From assembly GCA_900708905.1 (NCBI GenBank), contig CAADRB010000075.1, positions 36,007 to 100,006 on the forward strand: DNA of 64,000 nucleotides. Reading direction: 5' to 3'. Every line of letters begins with the position of its first letter. Position 1 is the first letter of the stretch. A program made the position numbers and the translations under genes. The notes beneath the pieces are model-generated. The model saw nothing but the letters and a program-made list of their open reading frames with translations. It had not been told where the DNA came from and did no database searches. Positions 13,301 through 25,744 of this stretch are shown here, in pieces. Origin of the DNA: Hymenolepis diminuta. Its lineage: Eukaryota > Platyhelminthes > Cestoda > Cyclophyllidea > Hymenolepididae.

Positions 13301-14139
13301 CACTGACGCATCAAGGATAACTTAACGGGTGAAGTAATGACTCTGTCGATAAATGAATTATAATGTAGCTCATTCATTCAGCTTTTGGGAGTTATTCAAC
13401 TCAGCGTAATATTTTTATTTGTATTTCTTCATGTTTTACTATTTTCTGAGTTCTTGGTACTAATTCTAATCTCATTGTCATGCCTTGTCTTAAACTTAAA
13501 CTTAGAAACTACCCTTTGTTTATTAGTCAATTGAAATCATGAAAAACAAGCCACCCAGGACAGTCCTTTTTGCATCTTAGATAGACGTATTCTGGCACTT
13601 CTCGTCCTTGACTTTGGGAGTACAATGAGACCGGTAATTTAGCGATTTTTTGGGATAGGGTTTTTTTGCCATTCCAATTTTTGCTGTTAGTGGCTTAATA
13701 TTGGGGGTGTTCCAATTGGCAGCAGAAAGCTCTAGTAATTATGCTTAGAAAATAACATTCTTGAGCCTTTGGATGAGGAATTTGCTTTTCTATCCTCTGC
13801 TCTTGATGAAAACAGCGCGTTCACTAGATGTGTATCAATGAGGGACCTCATTAACCGCTGCGCTTCCAGATTGGTCGTGCCTATTAGAATAATAATCGAA
13901 AGCGCCCTTAAAAGAGGCTATTCCAAATATTTAATTGCTAACCTTCTGCTACCATTTTCATGTTTTAGAATTGGCGAGATTACTTGATCGATGGTCTGCA
14001 TTTTTCTAGACAGGGAGGAATGTTCTGTGCAGAAATTTTGGGTAGTATTTTGGAGAATATTCTTCCACAGCAAATGAATTTCCCTGACTGGCGAGATGCT
14101 TTGAAATTGGACCTCAGCAAACCCTTCCCGCGCCATTAA
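10266..14139 (+). CDS. IAH1: GDSL/SGNH esterase, isoamyl acetate-hydrolysing esterase 1-like (6 exons)
   Basis: Six in-phase exons (10266-10322, 10423-10478, 10521-10731, 10826-10913, 12481-12599, 13969-14139) give 233 residues, close to the roughly 240-250 usual for IAH1. The family is SGNH hydrolases that cleave small esters, presumably in the cytosol since no signal peptide is seen. All four SGNH blocks are present: FFGDSITQ with nucleophile Ser16; GRGFSGYTTR with the oxyanion Gly46; FLGAND with Asn82; and DYLIDGLHF with Asp185 and His188. ITPPPV matches the conserved ITPTPL stretch of animal IAH1. The ATG at 10266 puts the GDS block at the usual place near the N-terminus. One intron is only 42 bases, and the 1.6 kb fourth intron carries a family B repeat. 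The true substrate is not shown by the sequence. Confidence 0.9.
10423..10478 (+). CDS. IAH1: IAH1-like coding exon 2
   Basis: It begins after TTTTCATTTCAG and encodes RGYDVEGCYLGALASRFQ. It ends with two bases of an Arg codon before a GTTTGT donor. Confidence 0.85.
10521..10731 (+). CDS. IAH1: IAH1-like coding exon 3
   Basis: It completes the split Arg codon and carries the GRGFSGY and GAND blocks. It ends CTGCAA before a GTAAGC donor, in phase 0. The intron before it is 42 bases. Confidence 0.88.
10826..10913 (+). CDS. IAH1: IAH1-like coding exon 4
   Basis: It encodes the central strand TFIITPPPVDETKKEP, equivalent to the ITPTPL region of IAH1. It ends in phase 1 before GTGAGT. Confidence 0.85.
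11770..12152 (+). repeat. Dispersed repeat family B, copy 1 (in IAH1-like intron 4)
   Basis: About 380 bases align by eye with 42903-43256, and their 3' two-thirds with 30050-30322, all on the plus strand. Shared words include TTTCCAGAATTACT, CCCCTCTGTCAT against CCCCTATCTGTCAT, a CTCTCATTCGCTTGAATCCT block, and a pyrimidine-rich stretch. The start TGAAGGATGA and the CA-type end are LTR-like, so these may be solo LTRs. Confidence 0.6.
12481..12599 (+). CDS. IAH1: IAH1-like coding exon 5
   Basis: It starts after TTTTCCTTCCAG and encodes the helix NAQKYADACLEVAKQEGV, matching the YANACLQVAQ helix of IAH1. It ends in phase 0 before GTAAAT. Confidence 0.85.
13640..13770 (+). repeat. Dispersed repeat family I, copy 2
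   Basis: It is the partner of 6550-6640, sharing GTTAGTGGCTTAATATTGGG and CAGCAGAAAGCTCTA. It lies in the last intron of the esterase gene. Confidence 0.5.
13969..14139 (+). CDS. IAH1: IAH1-like coding exon 6 (terminal)
   Basis: It starts after CATGTTTTAG. It carries the Asp-His block DGLHFSRQG and the C-terminal FPDWRDALKLDLSKPFPRH, then TAA. Confidence 0.88.
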   Translation, partial: NWRDYLIDGLHFSRQGGMFCAEILGSILENILPQQMNFPDWRDALKLDLSKPFPRH

Positions 14140-14184
14140 TTCTTGCTTACTTCCTACGTTATTGATTGTCGCTAAAATTTTTTC

Positions 14185-14190
14185 AATAAA
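14185..14190 (+). terminator. Poly(A) signal AATAAA of the IAH1-like gene
   Basis: A canonical AATAAA sits 46 bases after the esterase stop codon, a normal position for a short flatworm 3' UTR. Confidence 0.65.
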
Positions 14191-15482
14191 ACGAGCATTC
14201 TGCTTTTGCACTTTCGTACTCTTGGTACTTTAAATCTACACGGCTTGTTGGTGATAGAGTGGTTTGAAACGGTTTCAAAATTCAACCGAGTGGAATAAGT
14301 ATAATTCGGTGTATCAGGCTGTAGTGATATCCTTAGCACTACTTAGATTTTTTACTTATTTCGCACATTTGTGACGTTTTACTCATGCTTGTTGTCCAAT
14401 TAACTCCCTCTGAGTTCCAAAAAATCTATTACTTCGAGACTGCTATCACTGTTTTCTCTGCATGTTTTAAACTACTCATGTACAAAATTAGTCTCAGTTG
14501 CGGCTGCATCCTATTGAATGCACTCCCCTATATGCACTTTTAATTTTCTGGTAGTTGTTTTATTGAATAAACAAAGAGACTTACAATGCTCTGTTCTTGC
14601 AATTATAGAGTTACAACTACTTTGAATCTAGGAAGAAGGAAGATCCATTGGCTCAACCAACGATTTAATACTAAAAATAGTTCTGTTTATGTAGAAGTGG
14701 ACACAGTAAATGTTTGTGTTATGGTCCTATTACCCATAGTTCAACACGGGATTGAGCAAGTCTCCTCAGCTTGCTCCAAATCCTTAAAAGTAAAGTCATG
14801 TAATCCGGTACACTGTGGCAAATATGCAAGTTTAATGAGTAACTAACAATAGGTTGTAAATTTAATTTTTCCTAGACAAAAATTGTTAGTTTTTATCCGA
14901 GTTTGACTGTCTGGTTAGCCAATAACTGTAACGATAATAGTACGTACATGTCCAGGTGCGGGCGTAGAAACCCGATAATCGAATATTTAGTGCAGCACGG
15001 GGAATGAAGTTTATAAGCTTTATTTGCATGTATTGAACATACTCGATTGGGCTTTCTAACAGCCAGCTTCATTTAACGTGCTTTTATTTGGCTTCTGTCT
15101 AAATCCCGATCTCAATTACGCTGCACCGACGCTTATTCCCTATTCTTCCTTTTCTCTCTTCGTTTTCTCTCATTTCTTGCTCTTGTCCAAATTAACACTT
15201 GGCCTCCCCATTTTATATGGAACTTATCCGAGCCCAAATTGGTCCCGCTCATAAAACAGTTCTACTGACGAGATTTGGTACTTCTTTTAAGTCCTATAAA
15301 TCAGCTTTTCGTCCTCATTCTTCGGGTTGGGGATTTAGAGTGAAATATATAGTGAGCGGTGCTTCCTATCACTACAAGGCTTTTAGATAGTTTAATAATT
15401 ACACATTTTTAGATAGCTAGGATAAACAAGATATCCCTTAGTTCAGAGTCTGGTTCTTTTTTCATTTCAAATCTTAAGGGGG
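14191..15482. other. No gene seen
   Basis: Nothing recognisable on either strand. A pyrimidine-rich patch at about 15100-15190 may be a very diverged family B repeat, but the match is weak. Confidence 0.45.
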
Positions 15483-15770
15483 TATTCGCCAAATTGAATA
15501 TTAACACGGAGCTAAGCAAGCTTCTGTATTTTCACCAAAATTGTCTCACCAACGACCTACAATTTTATTGTATTTTAAATAATGTTAAAATTGCAAACAA
15601 TAAATAAAATATGGATAAAAATGTAAAATTATTACTTTAATTTCGTAAAATGTTCCATTTTACCGAACACTTCCCGACGAAAGTTTCCCATCATAACTTT
15701 TGAATGTTAGATTCGCCTGGAATCTTTGGGATTTTCTGGAACTTTCTGAACGAAAGTTTCGTAGATTGCT
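15483..15770 (-). repeat. LTR of degenerate gypsy element (3' LTR in element orientation)
   Basis: This stretch aligns in the same orientation with 18948-19195. Shared blocks are CCAAATTGAATATTAACAC against CCAAATTAAATATTAACAC, TATTTTCACCAAA, ATGTAAAATTATTA against ATGTAAAATTGTTA, and GTAGATTG against ACAGATTG near the end. The two copies flank gag and pol remnants, as LTRs should. Their clear divergence means an old insertion. The outer edges are approximate. Confidence 0.65.
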
Positions 15771-15829
15771 TGGTTGGATTTTCGGAGTTTCATTGCTTCC
15801 AGAAACATTCAAGATGACACTCAGAAGAC

Positions 15830-16440
15830 CTGTTTACAGTTTTGATGATTTTGCTGCATATCGGGAGCGGAGATGGCATGCACTTTGCACGCCACCACGC
15901 CGAGCTCTGATGATACCTTCTGCTCATATTCCATTCGGCCGATGATCACACACGTAAAATGTTGTACTGGTTGCAAAGTTCCTTTTGCCACATGAAGATG
16001 AACTATGGAAGGTTGAATCCTTTGAAAGTAGAGTATTGTGGGTCGTCCTCGGTTTACGCCCCATAAGAGTTTCGGCAGGACCACGATCATTTAATGCTGA
16101 ATGCGGCATTGTTCGATACATTAAAAGGAGGCGCCGAGAATCCCATCTATTCCCCCATCTCCACATGATTTCTAAAGTGCTCGCTTCTGGGTATTAACGA
16201 ATTGCTCCGTCTGATCATTTGGTTGAGGACGCGGGGGAGATCGACTCCGGCAAAAGTCTTGAAAGGCGGACGAAGATGATTTGTTGGTGCCGTTATCGGT
16301 TACAACTGTCTCTGGTAGTTCATGAGTTGAAAATATATGGCGAAGAATATCAATCAATATCATAGTTGTAGTGGACTTAAATGGAAAAACTTCTGGCCAC
16401 TTTGAGTGCGATATGAGAGACTATTTTTGGACGAATACTT
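15830..16440 (-). pseudogene. Gypsy integrase core, frameshifted
   Basis: In one minus-strand frame, HIFSTHELPETVVTDNGT covers the second catalytic Asp region. A second frame gives MYRTMPHSALNDRGPAETLM, the end of the core. Frame changes and stops break it, so it cannot make an active integrase. Confidence 0.8.
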
Positions 16441-16448
16441 CGATATCC

Positions 16449-17470
16449 CTATCCATTCCAGACTAGTGTTCTCGCAATAGATTTCATGCAGCTAACACTC
16501 AGATAACTGCTACAGAACTGATGCAATACAGCTCGCTTGAATGCTGAAGGAATGACGGTATAACTTTCAAACATTAAGCATGAATTAATTACAGACAGAT
16601 TATCACGTAGGAGATCGTCCTTCTGGTTTGATTTTGGCCATCCTGTGCGAGCATATTTGATGGGCTTCCTCAGCATTGGATCTTTAGCTGTCGCATTTTG
16701 TTTATCATTTGGGGTCATTGCAATCTTGCGTACAGCATCAAATAAAAGACGTTACGTATCGTCTTCCATACTTCAGACTTGCAATGACGGTTTCGTCATC
16801 AGGACGTTTTTGGTTGTAGATGGGACGAGAAAGATAATCAGCTTATCTGAATTCTGTTGTTTTTCAACAGACAGGGATGGTGGACCAACGATGAAGTCGG
16901 CTCACGGTATAAACTGGAATACTTCTTTTGGATCCAAAGATGGAGAGTTGGTTTATGAACAGCTGACCACAAAAGAATTTATGGACCTTTTTAACAACGA
17001 AAATGGTGGCCTGAAATTCATCTCCAAATTGGCCGTAGGGCTTTTCAGCCGTAGTAAGAGTTCATAAAACATGATCAACAGCTTTTTTCTGAAAGACATG
17101 AGAGGTAACCGCATCAACGCCATTATTCGAAGCATTTACAGCCACTATAATTAGCAGATTCGGATTGTAGTGGGAAAGCAGCAGATCAGAAGTGATCGTA
17201 TCCTTTAGCTTTGTGCAAGCTTTTTAGCATTTGGGGGTCAGTTTCAATTGGTGTCCTTCCTCAGTAGCTCAGTTAGAGAGATCAAATATTATGCAGTGTT
17301 GGCAGAAATATATTGTAGAAACTATTGAAACCCTGCAATGAGCGCCTTAGTGTGATTATATAGACAAAGACCTTCTTGAATTACCTCGGGACAACGTTGG
17401 AAAATCATCACTACCATGAATGAAGTGATGGATGTAGCACACGACTAAAGATGACATTTATAGGCAGGTT
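16449..17470 (-). pseudogene. Gypsy RT thumb, RNase H and linker remnant
   Basis: On the minus strand the sequence runs from an RT thumb-like stretch (about 17360-17300) through a much-damaged RNase H to the linker. The last 89-codon open piece (16718-16449) is PMLRKPIKYARTGWP and then SLSVINSCLMFESYTVIP-type sequence, the normal region before the integrase zinc finger. Confidence 0.78.
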
Positions 17471-17730
17471 AGAAAGACCGAGTTGACCGAGCCAGCCAAA
17501 ACCAACTAAGAGTCTGCTACATAAGCTATTGCTGAAATTCTAACGTCCGGTAGGTCACACTCCAACTTAGTTTTTCCATCAGTTTGATAGGCCAACAGCA
17601 GATACTGATTTAAGATAGGGTGACTAGTTCTAGTTTTGGTCCACCCAATGATTTCCACAACTTCCTAGATTTTATGGTTATATTTGAAGTTGTATCCAAT
17701 TGTATACGAGCCTGATTCCGTTCATCTGTA
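17471..17730 (-). pseudogene. Gypsy aspartic protease-like remnant
   Basis: Minus-strand frames give LWKSLGGPKLELVT followed by a FGWLGQLGL-like end, resembling the second half of K02A2.6-type proteases. The active-site DTG triplet was not located. Support is by eye only. Confidence 0.5.
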
Positions 17731-18048
17731 GATTTACATATTTCCAGCTTTACTTGGTGTAGATAGGAAGGTAGTTAAGAGACCCTTCGATCTGAGATAT
17801 TTTCGTTTAGATTTATAGAAGGGATTTTTTTGTCGGAAGTTTACTGATTTTGTCTTTGACTAGTCTTAGGCACGTTGTTGGTGGAGAGTTCGGAAGTACT
17901 GGTGAGGTCTGGGAAAGCAGTCTTCCATACGTCCAACCTTTCTGCACCATTTACATCGATACTACTTGAGAGGATATTATTGAGTGGAATGCCAACCTCG
18001 ACAGTATGGACAAGACGAGGACAGTTTCTGTTCAGCAGAGGGATTTAG

Positions 18049-18822
18049 CTATGCCACAAATTTTGCTGAGTGGGACACAGATGCGGATATTTTTTGCACC
18101 GGACGCGTGCGCTTGGCGTTAGAATCAATAAGAGTTGAGTCACAAGTGAGACACGTCATTTTAATTCCTTCTTTGACCATTTCTTGCAGCTTCACGTTGG
18201 GCTTTTCCTCCAATAGTTTTAACGGACTAGTTCTTTGTGGTAACCGCGGCTTCGTTTGAGGTACAGAGGTGAAAATAAGACATCTAGACTGTTCTTCTGT
18301 TAAGGTGCCGAAACTAAATTTACCACAACGAAAATTCATAATACCTGAAAAGTCATATAAGTTCTCATCATGCTCCGTCGCAAGTTTGAGATAGTTGAAG
18401 CGGGCGTTGAAGAGGGAGAAGTTCTGGCCAAAAGTTTCTTCCATTACCTGCACAGTCTCAAAGTAACTGAGTTCATCAAATTGCTTGGAGAAGACGAATT
18501 TTGAGTAATGTTCATATTTGCCAGGAGGCAGCTTCCAACGAGGCAACGAATATTCGTTTTCTTATCCCATTCGACAAGATTCGCCATAAACACGATTTAT
18601 AGAATTTGTATGATTTAGGATTATGAATGAACTCAGGAACATTTTTAGTGACATCTTCAACAGCTCCGGGGTCGGGACTTTCAGCAGCAGCAGGATGTTT
18701 ATTAGAATGGGGTGAAGGAGCAGAGGATACAGATGTAATAGTAGCATCCACGTGCTTAGAACCTTCAAATTTAGCGGAAAAACTTTTACTTTTTCAGATA
18801 AACTGCTGAACATCTCAAACAA
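18049..18822 (-). pseudogene. Gypsy gag remnant
   Basis: A minus-strand frame of 165 codons (18546-18049) plus an overlapping frame (18751-18512) give a capsid-like protein with YFETVQVMEETFGQNFSLFN and NARFNYLKLATEHDENLYDF. This is the usual gag pattern of flatworm and arthropod gypsy elements, where a helix pair precedes CRFGKF-like sequence. Its Met-rich start and its C-terminal cysteines are disrupted. Confidence 0.72.
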
Positions 18823-18947
18823 TTGCGAAGAATCTACTGACTGCTGAGAAACCTATAAATCTTTTGTTTCCAGCATTGTAGAAAATGTCAGAGAATTTAA
18901 TTATTGCTGTGAGTCACTTGTTGTAGCCATAGGAGCCTCCCAAATAG

Positions 18948-19195
18948 CCACAATTCTCCAAATTAAATATTAACACCGGATTGGACAAACTTTCTATTTT
19001 CACCAAATTATACCACCAAGGACCCACCGTTTTAGCGTATTTTAACAACTATTAAAATTGTAAAAAGTTAAAAAATTAACGAACATGTAAAATTGTTATT
19101 TTAATTGCTTTTTTGGGTAAAAACATCTCATTTTATTCTACAGCATCCTAAGAATACAACTTAATAATAAGAAAACTTTCTACAGATTGAAAGAA
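18948..19195 (-). repeat. LTR of degenerate gypsy element (5' LTR in element orientation)
   Basis: It is the direct-repeat partner of 15483-15770 and lies just upstream of gag on the minus strand. The inner edge near 18948 is where similarity between the two copies stops. A primer-binding site could not be matched confidently to any tRNA. Confidence 0.65.
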
Positions 19196-22100
19196 CAGAG
19201 TGCAGATTTTCTCAAGTATAGGATACTGAAACTTCTACAAAGATAATGATAGTTGAAAAGCATATTTATTCAAAAGCATATTTATTTATTTATTTATGCG
19301 GCTTATTTATTCAATCCTTTTTAAACCTAGATAGTGTTAGGTCTTGTCTAGAGATATAAAATATTTGATCAAAATCTAAATGCCCATCTTGTTTCGTTTC
19401 ATGTGAGGGGTAATTGAACCTCGAACGTCTTATAGATTTTCGTCCAAGCCCCTGTCATTCCCATTGGTTTTTGCTCTTGAAATCTTGACAAATAGTCACT
19501 CACTAGTAAAGCAAATAGAAAGATATTTTAATTCCTCTAAATGGTCAGCGCAAAAATAGTAAATTGTCTTTTACCTGTAGCGGTTGCCACACAAATGAGC
19601 TCCTTGGTAGACCGTAGTAATCCTCTTAGAGTTCCTACTATTCGCTGACAAGTTCAACCGGCCTCTAGTGGAGCTCACTAGCATAAATTTTTTCAAAAAA
19701 TTTAGTTTATTATGTCTGCAGTAGCGAGTGTGGAGGCATTTATTTCAAAACCCTTTATTCAAATGAGTATGATTAGTCATTATATGCATTTAACAGTACT
19801 TCTGAATGAATATGATCTGATTAACTGAGGAGGCCTCGCCACGCACACCCGTGCCTGCTCGCTAAACGATGGGTAGCATGTCCGCACTTTCCAAAATGTT
19901 CAGGGTTCCTTCGGTCAACCTTGGTAGTTTTGTTCACTCCACAGACCTAGGACATTTCAGCCTCCATCCTCCAAATTACGTTGGGTCTAAGTCAACTGTA
20001 ACTTTAGCAATATAACAGTGACAACAAAACTTTAGATAAGAAGAGAGCTCTCAAGTATTTACTTCTTGAAATATTCAATTTACCGAGGCAGCAGCAAAAG
20101 GGTTTTTATTCTTTATGATCATCAAATTTTTCTGTCCAAAATTATGAAATTAAACTACTCATGTCCTTAAAATATCACCGTACTTAAATATTTATAGTAA
20201 CATTGTTGATTAAAACAAAATTTCATCTAAGCCTACTCGGAATTAGAATTTTTCATTAAATCCTAGGCTTTACTCGAACACAGTATTATTTTCCTTAAAG
20301 GTTTAGAAATTAAATTACAGCTTAAATACAACTTTATAATCTAAAAATGAAAATGAGCCAACCCTATGCAGTGTATTACCTGACTCCGTGGGGTGACAGT
20401 AAGACGTATATTAATAAAAAGTGGAGAAATCATGGTCTTGGCGATATTATAGTAGACTTATCAGCCAATTATGTTGCAAGAGAGATGAGGGTTAACTTTG
20501 TTGAATGAGTAATAAAGGCCAGATCTGTAGTTCATCCCAGTGGATCGAAATACGATCAATGACGATAAATAATTTTTATTTTAAAGATTTGCATGGTGGC
20601 GAATAAAAAACGATTTAATAGATGTGATCAGTTCTCAGATCTTCTCTAAAATATGCTTTATAATTATAAGTGATAATACTAATGAAATCAAGGGGTGACA
20701 TCGAGTACTACCAGATATCAAGGTTAAAGTAATGGACTAAACTGCCATCGATCCAGCGGCAGCCCAGCGCCCAACAGCCTATCACGTTGCTTAATTGTTG
20801 TTAAATTAATAATTCTAATTAGACCTTTCCTAATTTCACTGTCTGGGTCTTCTGCATCCTCGGAGAAATTCATTTGCGATTTTTATGGTGAATAAAAGTA
20901 ATCCCCTATAAAATCCTCAGGCGTTCAAATGTTCAAGAACGTGGTGGATTGCTGGCATAAACTAAAGTAGTTCGAGTTCGCAAAGGGTAACAGATCATAC
21001 CAAAGAATATACCAGATCACTGAACGTAGCACAAAAGTCAAGACAACAGATTCTGTAATAGAGATTCCTGCATTTTAAGAAACTATATGCTGTTACTTAT
21101 TTATAATTCAAATTTCAAATGAATCCTCATGTTATACGTTTAGTTTTGGGAATTTTTCATAAAACTGGTAATTTTTAATGTAAGTTTTATGGTAAGAAGT
21201 TACTTCTGGTCTTGAGGAGCAGATATATTGTAGAAAGCTTGGTCTAAATAAGTATTTAGCGAAGAACATTTTATAGGCAAGAGAATATAGATGGGGGCAT
21301 GACTTTCGATAGGGGCACGAAAGATAGAAATGAGGACCAAGATGTATAAGAGGAAGCGACCATCTTGATTATATCTCGAGTTCAAGCTTCTCATTAGTCC
21401 GCTCTGTGTGCTGGTGTGAGTACTTTCATACTGGACTAGCGAGATCGATCACTTGCTCCTAAAGAACCACAGTAAATTTTAATTCTTCAAAAGCATTCTT
21501 TAAAGCAGAATCCAGACGAACATGACTCAAAACCACAGTACCTTTTCCAGGGATTGATATTGGCCTTGCCATATTATTGTTAAGGCTAACGCTGTTGTAT
21601 TCTGCTCTTGACATGATGACGGTTAGTCAAGCCAGAAACTATGACCAAAACTGTCATCAGTCTGGCGTTGGACTGACCTTCAGTAATTGACCATAGCATG
21701 CGAACTTTGTAAACAATGATATTTGAATATAAATTTTACTGAATCTGAATCTTCTTTATAATGGCCTTATTTGTGAGTAAGCCGTTTCAATTTTGTTTTA
21801 ATGTACGTTAAAGAACACATCAGAGAAAGGACAAAACGAAACGATAAAATGTAAAAGTCTATAAGAGTGAGATAAGTAAAGAGACCAAGAAATATTATAG
21901 GACGTAAGAGTGAGACAAGGCAAAATTCTCGTCACAGTGGCTAATTCTTCATTCTCGTATATATATCTTTATATCAAATATCTTTAATCTATTTAAAAAC
22001 TATAGGAATTTTCCTTTCATTTTGCGTTAATCATAAATTACTAAGGTATGTAGCATATACATTTATTCTGTACAACATACGAGGATAAAGAAACTCCCTA

Positions 22101-25100
22101 CTGCCACTGAGACCACAATGTGATCTGTAAAACTAGCACTATGCTTACTGCTACTTCAAGAAAAGAATTTTATTTTTTAATTCAGGTATTTAAGGCACTG
22201 ATTGCCAGACCCATCTTCCTGCTCTTGGCAGATATAGATAAATCGAGATGACAAGGACAGTCGCAGAAATAAATCAACTGATCAACAACCTCCGAATATG
22301 GCGGAAGTAACCTCACCCCAAAATCTGGGAGTCAAATCATGAAATTTGTAAATTAAAATATTGAAAGTGGAAATAAGAGCAACTCACCGTCTCCTTAAGT
22401 TAACAAAGTAAAACTACTGATGCTTCTTCTTGACGCCTTTCCTTCATTCGAATACCTGCCCAAGAACAATAAAATAAACAGATTTCCCCGGACTCATACC
22501 CGGTTCGCCAGGACATTGCTTCCCAATCAATTCTGAAACTTGACAACTTGGGATTTTTAATTCTTTGACTATTTTAGGTGCATCGCCTTAATTACAACCA
22601 TTGAAGAATTAATCAATTCTCAAACAACGATATTGCGATAAGTGCGGCTATTAATCAAAGTGAACGATCATCTCCATTTTCTTAAGATGAACAACGTTCG
22701 TATTCGTCAGAGTATATTAAAATTAAAAATAAAGACATTTTCATCGGATGCCCAAGATTAATCCATCTTTGTCCTTACACTAACTGCATTTGTGTACGCA
22801 CCGATTATTATTGTCGTTTATTTTTAATAATGAATTTGATAATTGATTTTCAAGATATGAATATGAAGACCGAATTAGTCAACTTCATTTTTTTTGTAAT
22901 AAGCCTCTGGCTTTAGTAGAATGGCTCCAATGATATGAAAATCCACTAATATTTACTGACTAAAACTAAGTGGTATCTACATGTGCAGTCGATTGTGTTC
23001 ATTGATGGTATCAACACATATATATCAATTTGTGATGTCCATTTATTGAACTTGATGGCTTCTTAATAGTAATGAATTGACAACTGTTCATCCTGTTAAA
23101 TAAAAACAAAAAATTTATAATTACTTTAGTGGATCAATATGAGGACAAAGGATCATAAATGAAGCTTAGTGGGCGATTGAAGAAATAAAAACATTGTTGA
23201 TCAACCGCTCTACCAGGCTGTAAGAATATGAAGATATGTTTAATCCATATAACTTAGTATCATTTTGAAAAGCTCTTCTGATACTTTCCCAAAATATTCT
23301 TAGTGTTCTTCACTTTGCCCCTTATAAGAATTGAATGCTACCCTATTTCGGTTGCTTTCCACGATAGAAATTGGCAAAGTCATTTTGCCTTGACGTGAGA
23401 TGTTATAGCAGAATATAGCTATAAATACATCATTAATCAGTTTTTCAAAAAGAAACCCGGGAAAAACAAATTCAACATACTTAAAATATCAGTGGTAAAT
23501 GAGCATCCGCTTCCAGTTTCCTAAACTCTACGGACTTCTTTATAGAACATGGCAGACGGCCCTCGCACCAGTTTGGGCAGTTGTTGCACTCAGACATCTG
23601 AGTTCCGAATTCCATAGTATACCGATAGCTTTGTAAATTCCTGATCATTCAAAATTCTTTTCAATAAACGTATAAGAGGTACTAAAGACTGAATCCAAAG
23701 TATATTGAAATGGAGGTGAATACTTTATAAACAAAACTAAAGGCTTTTCTTACTTATTTCACTAATAAATTATTTAAGAATATGTGATATTTATCCATAA
23801 TATTATATGAGAAACACATTTTTCAATATAATAGTTCATTAGTATAGAATATTTTATATAATAAATTTCGTAATCGTAATTTTGCAATTTTGTACACTAG
23901 TAATGAATTTACATTTACAATTACATTTACAAATACGATGATTGTAAGTAAACCATTGGCTAATATTCATTTAATTACTTATTATAACTTGTTAGTACCG
24001 TATTTAAAAACACTTTATTGGAAGCTGATTTCAAAAAATTGTTCTGCTGTAAAGCTAGATTCGAAAAATTGATCGGCAAGAGTAAATTTGTTAAATAGCA
24101 TTACTATGAATGAGCAGACGTATTTACAAACCTCATGTTCTAGTCGATTAGGGGGAATACAAAGGAAAGAAGCAATTTTAGACGACTATGGTGTCACCCG
24201 ATTGTTGCAATCTTCTATTAGACCCGGAATGAATTGAGAGAGAACATTAAACATTTCCGATGAAGGCTTTATTGAGTGCAGTAGCAATTGATAGTGAGGT
24301 AGCGCGGGAGACAGTGTGCTGCATGCCTGAGATAAATGAGGTCACTGTCCAGCATTAGAAGTGGTATATGTTGGCATGGTTTTAGTTTTGGATTGTAGAC
24401 AAACTGCTGGGGTCGAGCTGATTCCGTGATTGATTGGTCAAATTGAGCCAGTGAGCTGACAAATTCGGGTGTCCAATGTTGGAGCCAGTTAAGGCAATCT
24501 TCATTATCCTTTTAGGCATAAACGTAAATAATAACATCGAACTGATTCCACACATAACTAATTAACTGGAAATTAAGAGGATAAACAATCTGCATATTGT
24601 AAAAAAGAAAAGATTTACCTAAAAAAGGAGCAGATACCTAAAACAAATATGGATAATAGTTTGAACGGACAGTTATATTCAAATTGGAAATCCTTTTCAA
24701 AAATTATAGATTTGTGGATGACAGAGAAATATTTCAGGTATAACAATCCTCACTCAATCCTTATATTCAAGTCACCACGTCTCAAAGAGAGTTAATCATG
24801 TAGCCAGACAAGAAGAGCCTGGATGCCACATTTCTGCCCACTTAATTAGCGGCAGATGTCTGGAGTTGGTTTTTTAAACTGTTCACATACTAGGTATTTC
24901 TCTACCGCAAGAACAAGTTGATAATTTCACATGATTATAACGGATCAAAGATTCATGCTATTTTGGGCCTTCTTCCACACGACTTCCTCTTTCTCAAATG
25001 CATAGACATTATTATTTTGGATACCGCTTTTCATTTCCTCTTCAGGTTGTATTTTGGTTGATCCAATTCACTGACATTAAGGAGACGGATATATCGTTAT

Positions 25101-25744
25101 CCTTTACCGTCTCAAAAGAACCTCCCCACATTTTTTCTTTTATCCACACCGGCATTCCTTGAGGTTGCCGTGGCATACCCTCATTGGTCAAGTCGTTTCT
25201 TTTCATTTCCTGTCTACCCAAGGCCTGAAGGCCTTACACATCAACGTTTCAAACTTGAAAAAAAATTTTCACACACTTTTTCTGGAGAAAATTTTAGACT
25301 CAAACTAGTATTAATCAAGAAGCAGCCTTTCTGTTTACAATCTCTTCAGGCAACAATCAATTTTCTCCCAATGCTACGACTTCCTTAAAGGCCAAAAAGG
25401 TTCACTCGAAAACTAGATCACACTATATTATCAATATAATACATTTTGAACTTCCAGAATACCTTGGAGAGTATACAATCTTTTCTAAATCACATCGTAT
25501 TACGCTGTGTCGGTTGCACCTGATGGACAAACTAGACACACAATATGGAGAAATTAATGACATAATGACACTCAAGTAGCCCTGTCCCAAATGGAGTTTA
25601 TCATGAAGTTTCCTCACTGAGAATCCAGATACTCCGAACTCTATCAAAAACATGCCATTTCCAGCAATTGAATATCAATTATATCCTATGCGTTTATCGA
25701 GTAATGTGATTGGTTGCAGAAAGTAATCGATTTGGTTTCCTAAC
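19196..25744. other. 6.5 kb without a recognisable gene
   Basis: Both strands were read for protein family motifs and none was found. Open frames are short and frame bias is not evident. A more GC-rich patch at about 19830-20000 stands out by composition but has no recognised content. The right end is the likely upstream region of the cholinergic locus. Confidence 0.5.

Larger units (their letters stand above)
15771..18947 (-). mobile_element. Degenerate Ty3/gypsy retrotransposon, internal region
   Basis: On the minus strand the order is gag, protease, RT thumb and RNase H, then integrase, all broken by stops and frameshifts. Gag lies at 18822-18049. Protease-like sequence (LWKSLGGPKLELVT, then FGWLGQLGL) lies at about 17720-17470. 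The RT tail LRRSLQGFNSFYNIFLP lies at about 17360-17300. ADYLSR-type sequence and the RNase H-integrase linker (TAKDPMLRKPIKYARTGWP) lie at about 16860-16449. Integrase pieces run from 16440 to 15830, including TVVTDNGT and PAETLMGRK. The RT palm with its YxDD motif is not found between protease and RT tail, so the element has an internal deletion. Its structure is K02A2.6/gypsy-like. Confidence 0.85.

Noticed and set aside
16645..17067. 140-codon plus-strand open frame
   Set aside because: It is the antisense shadow of the gypsy RNase H-linker region on the minus strand.
19830..20000. GC-richer patch as a possible exon or promoter
   Set aside because: No open frame with family similarity and no paired splice sites; composition alone is not enough.
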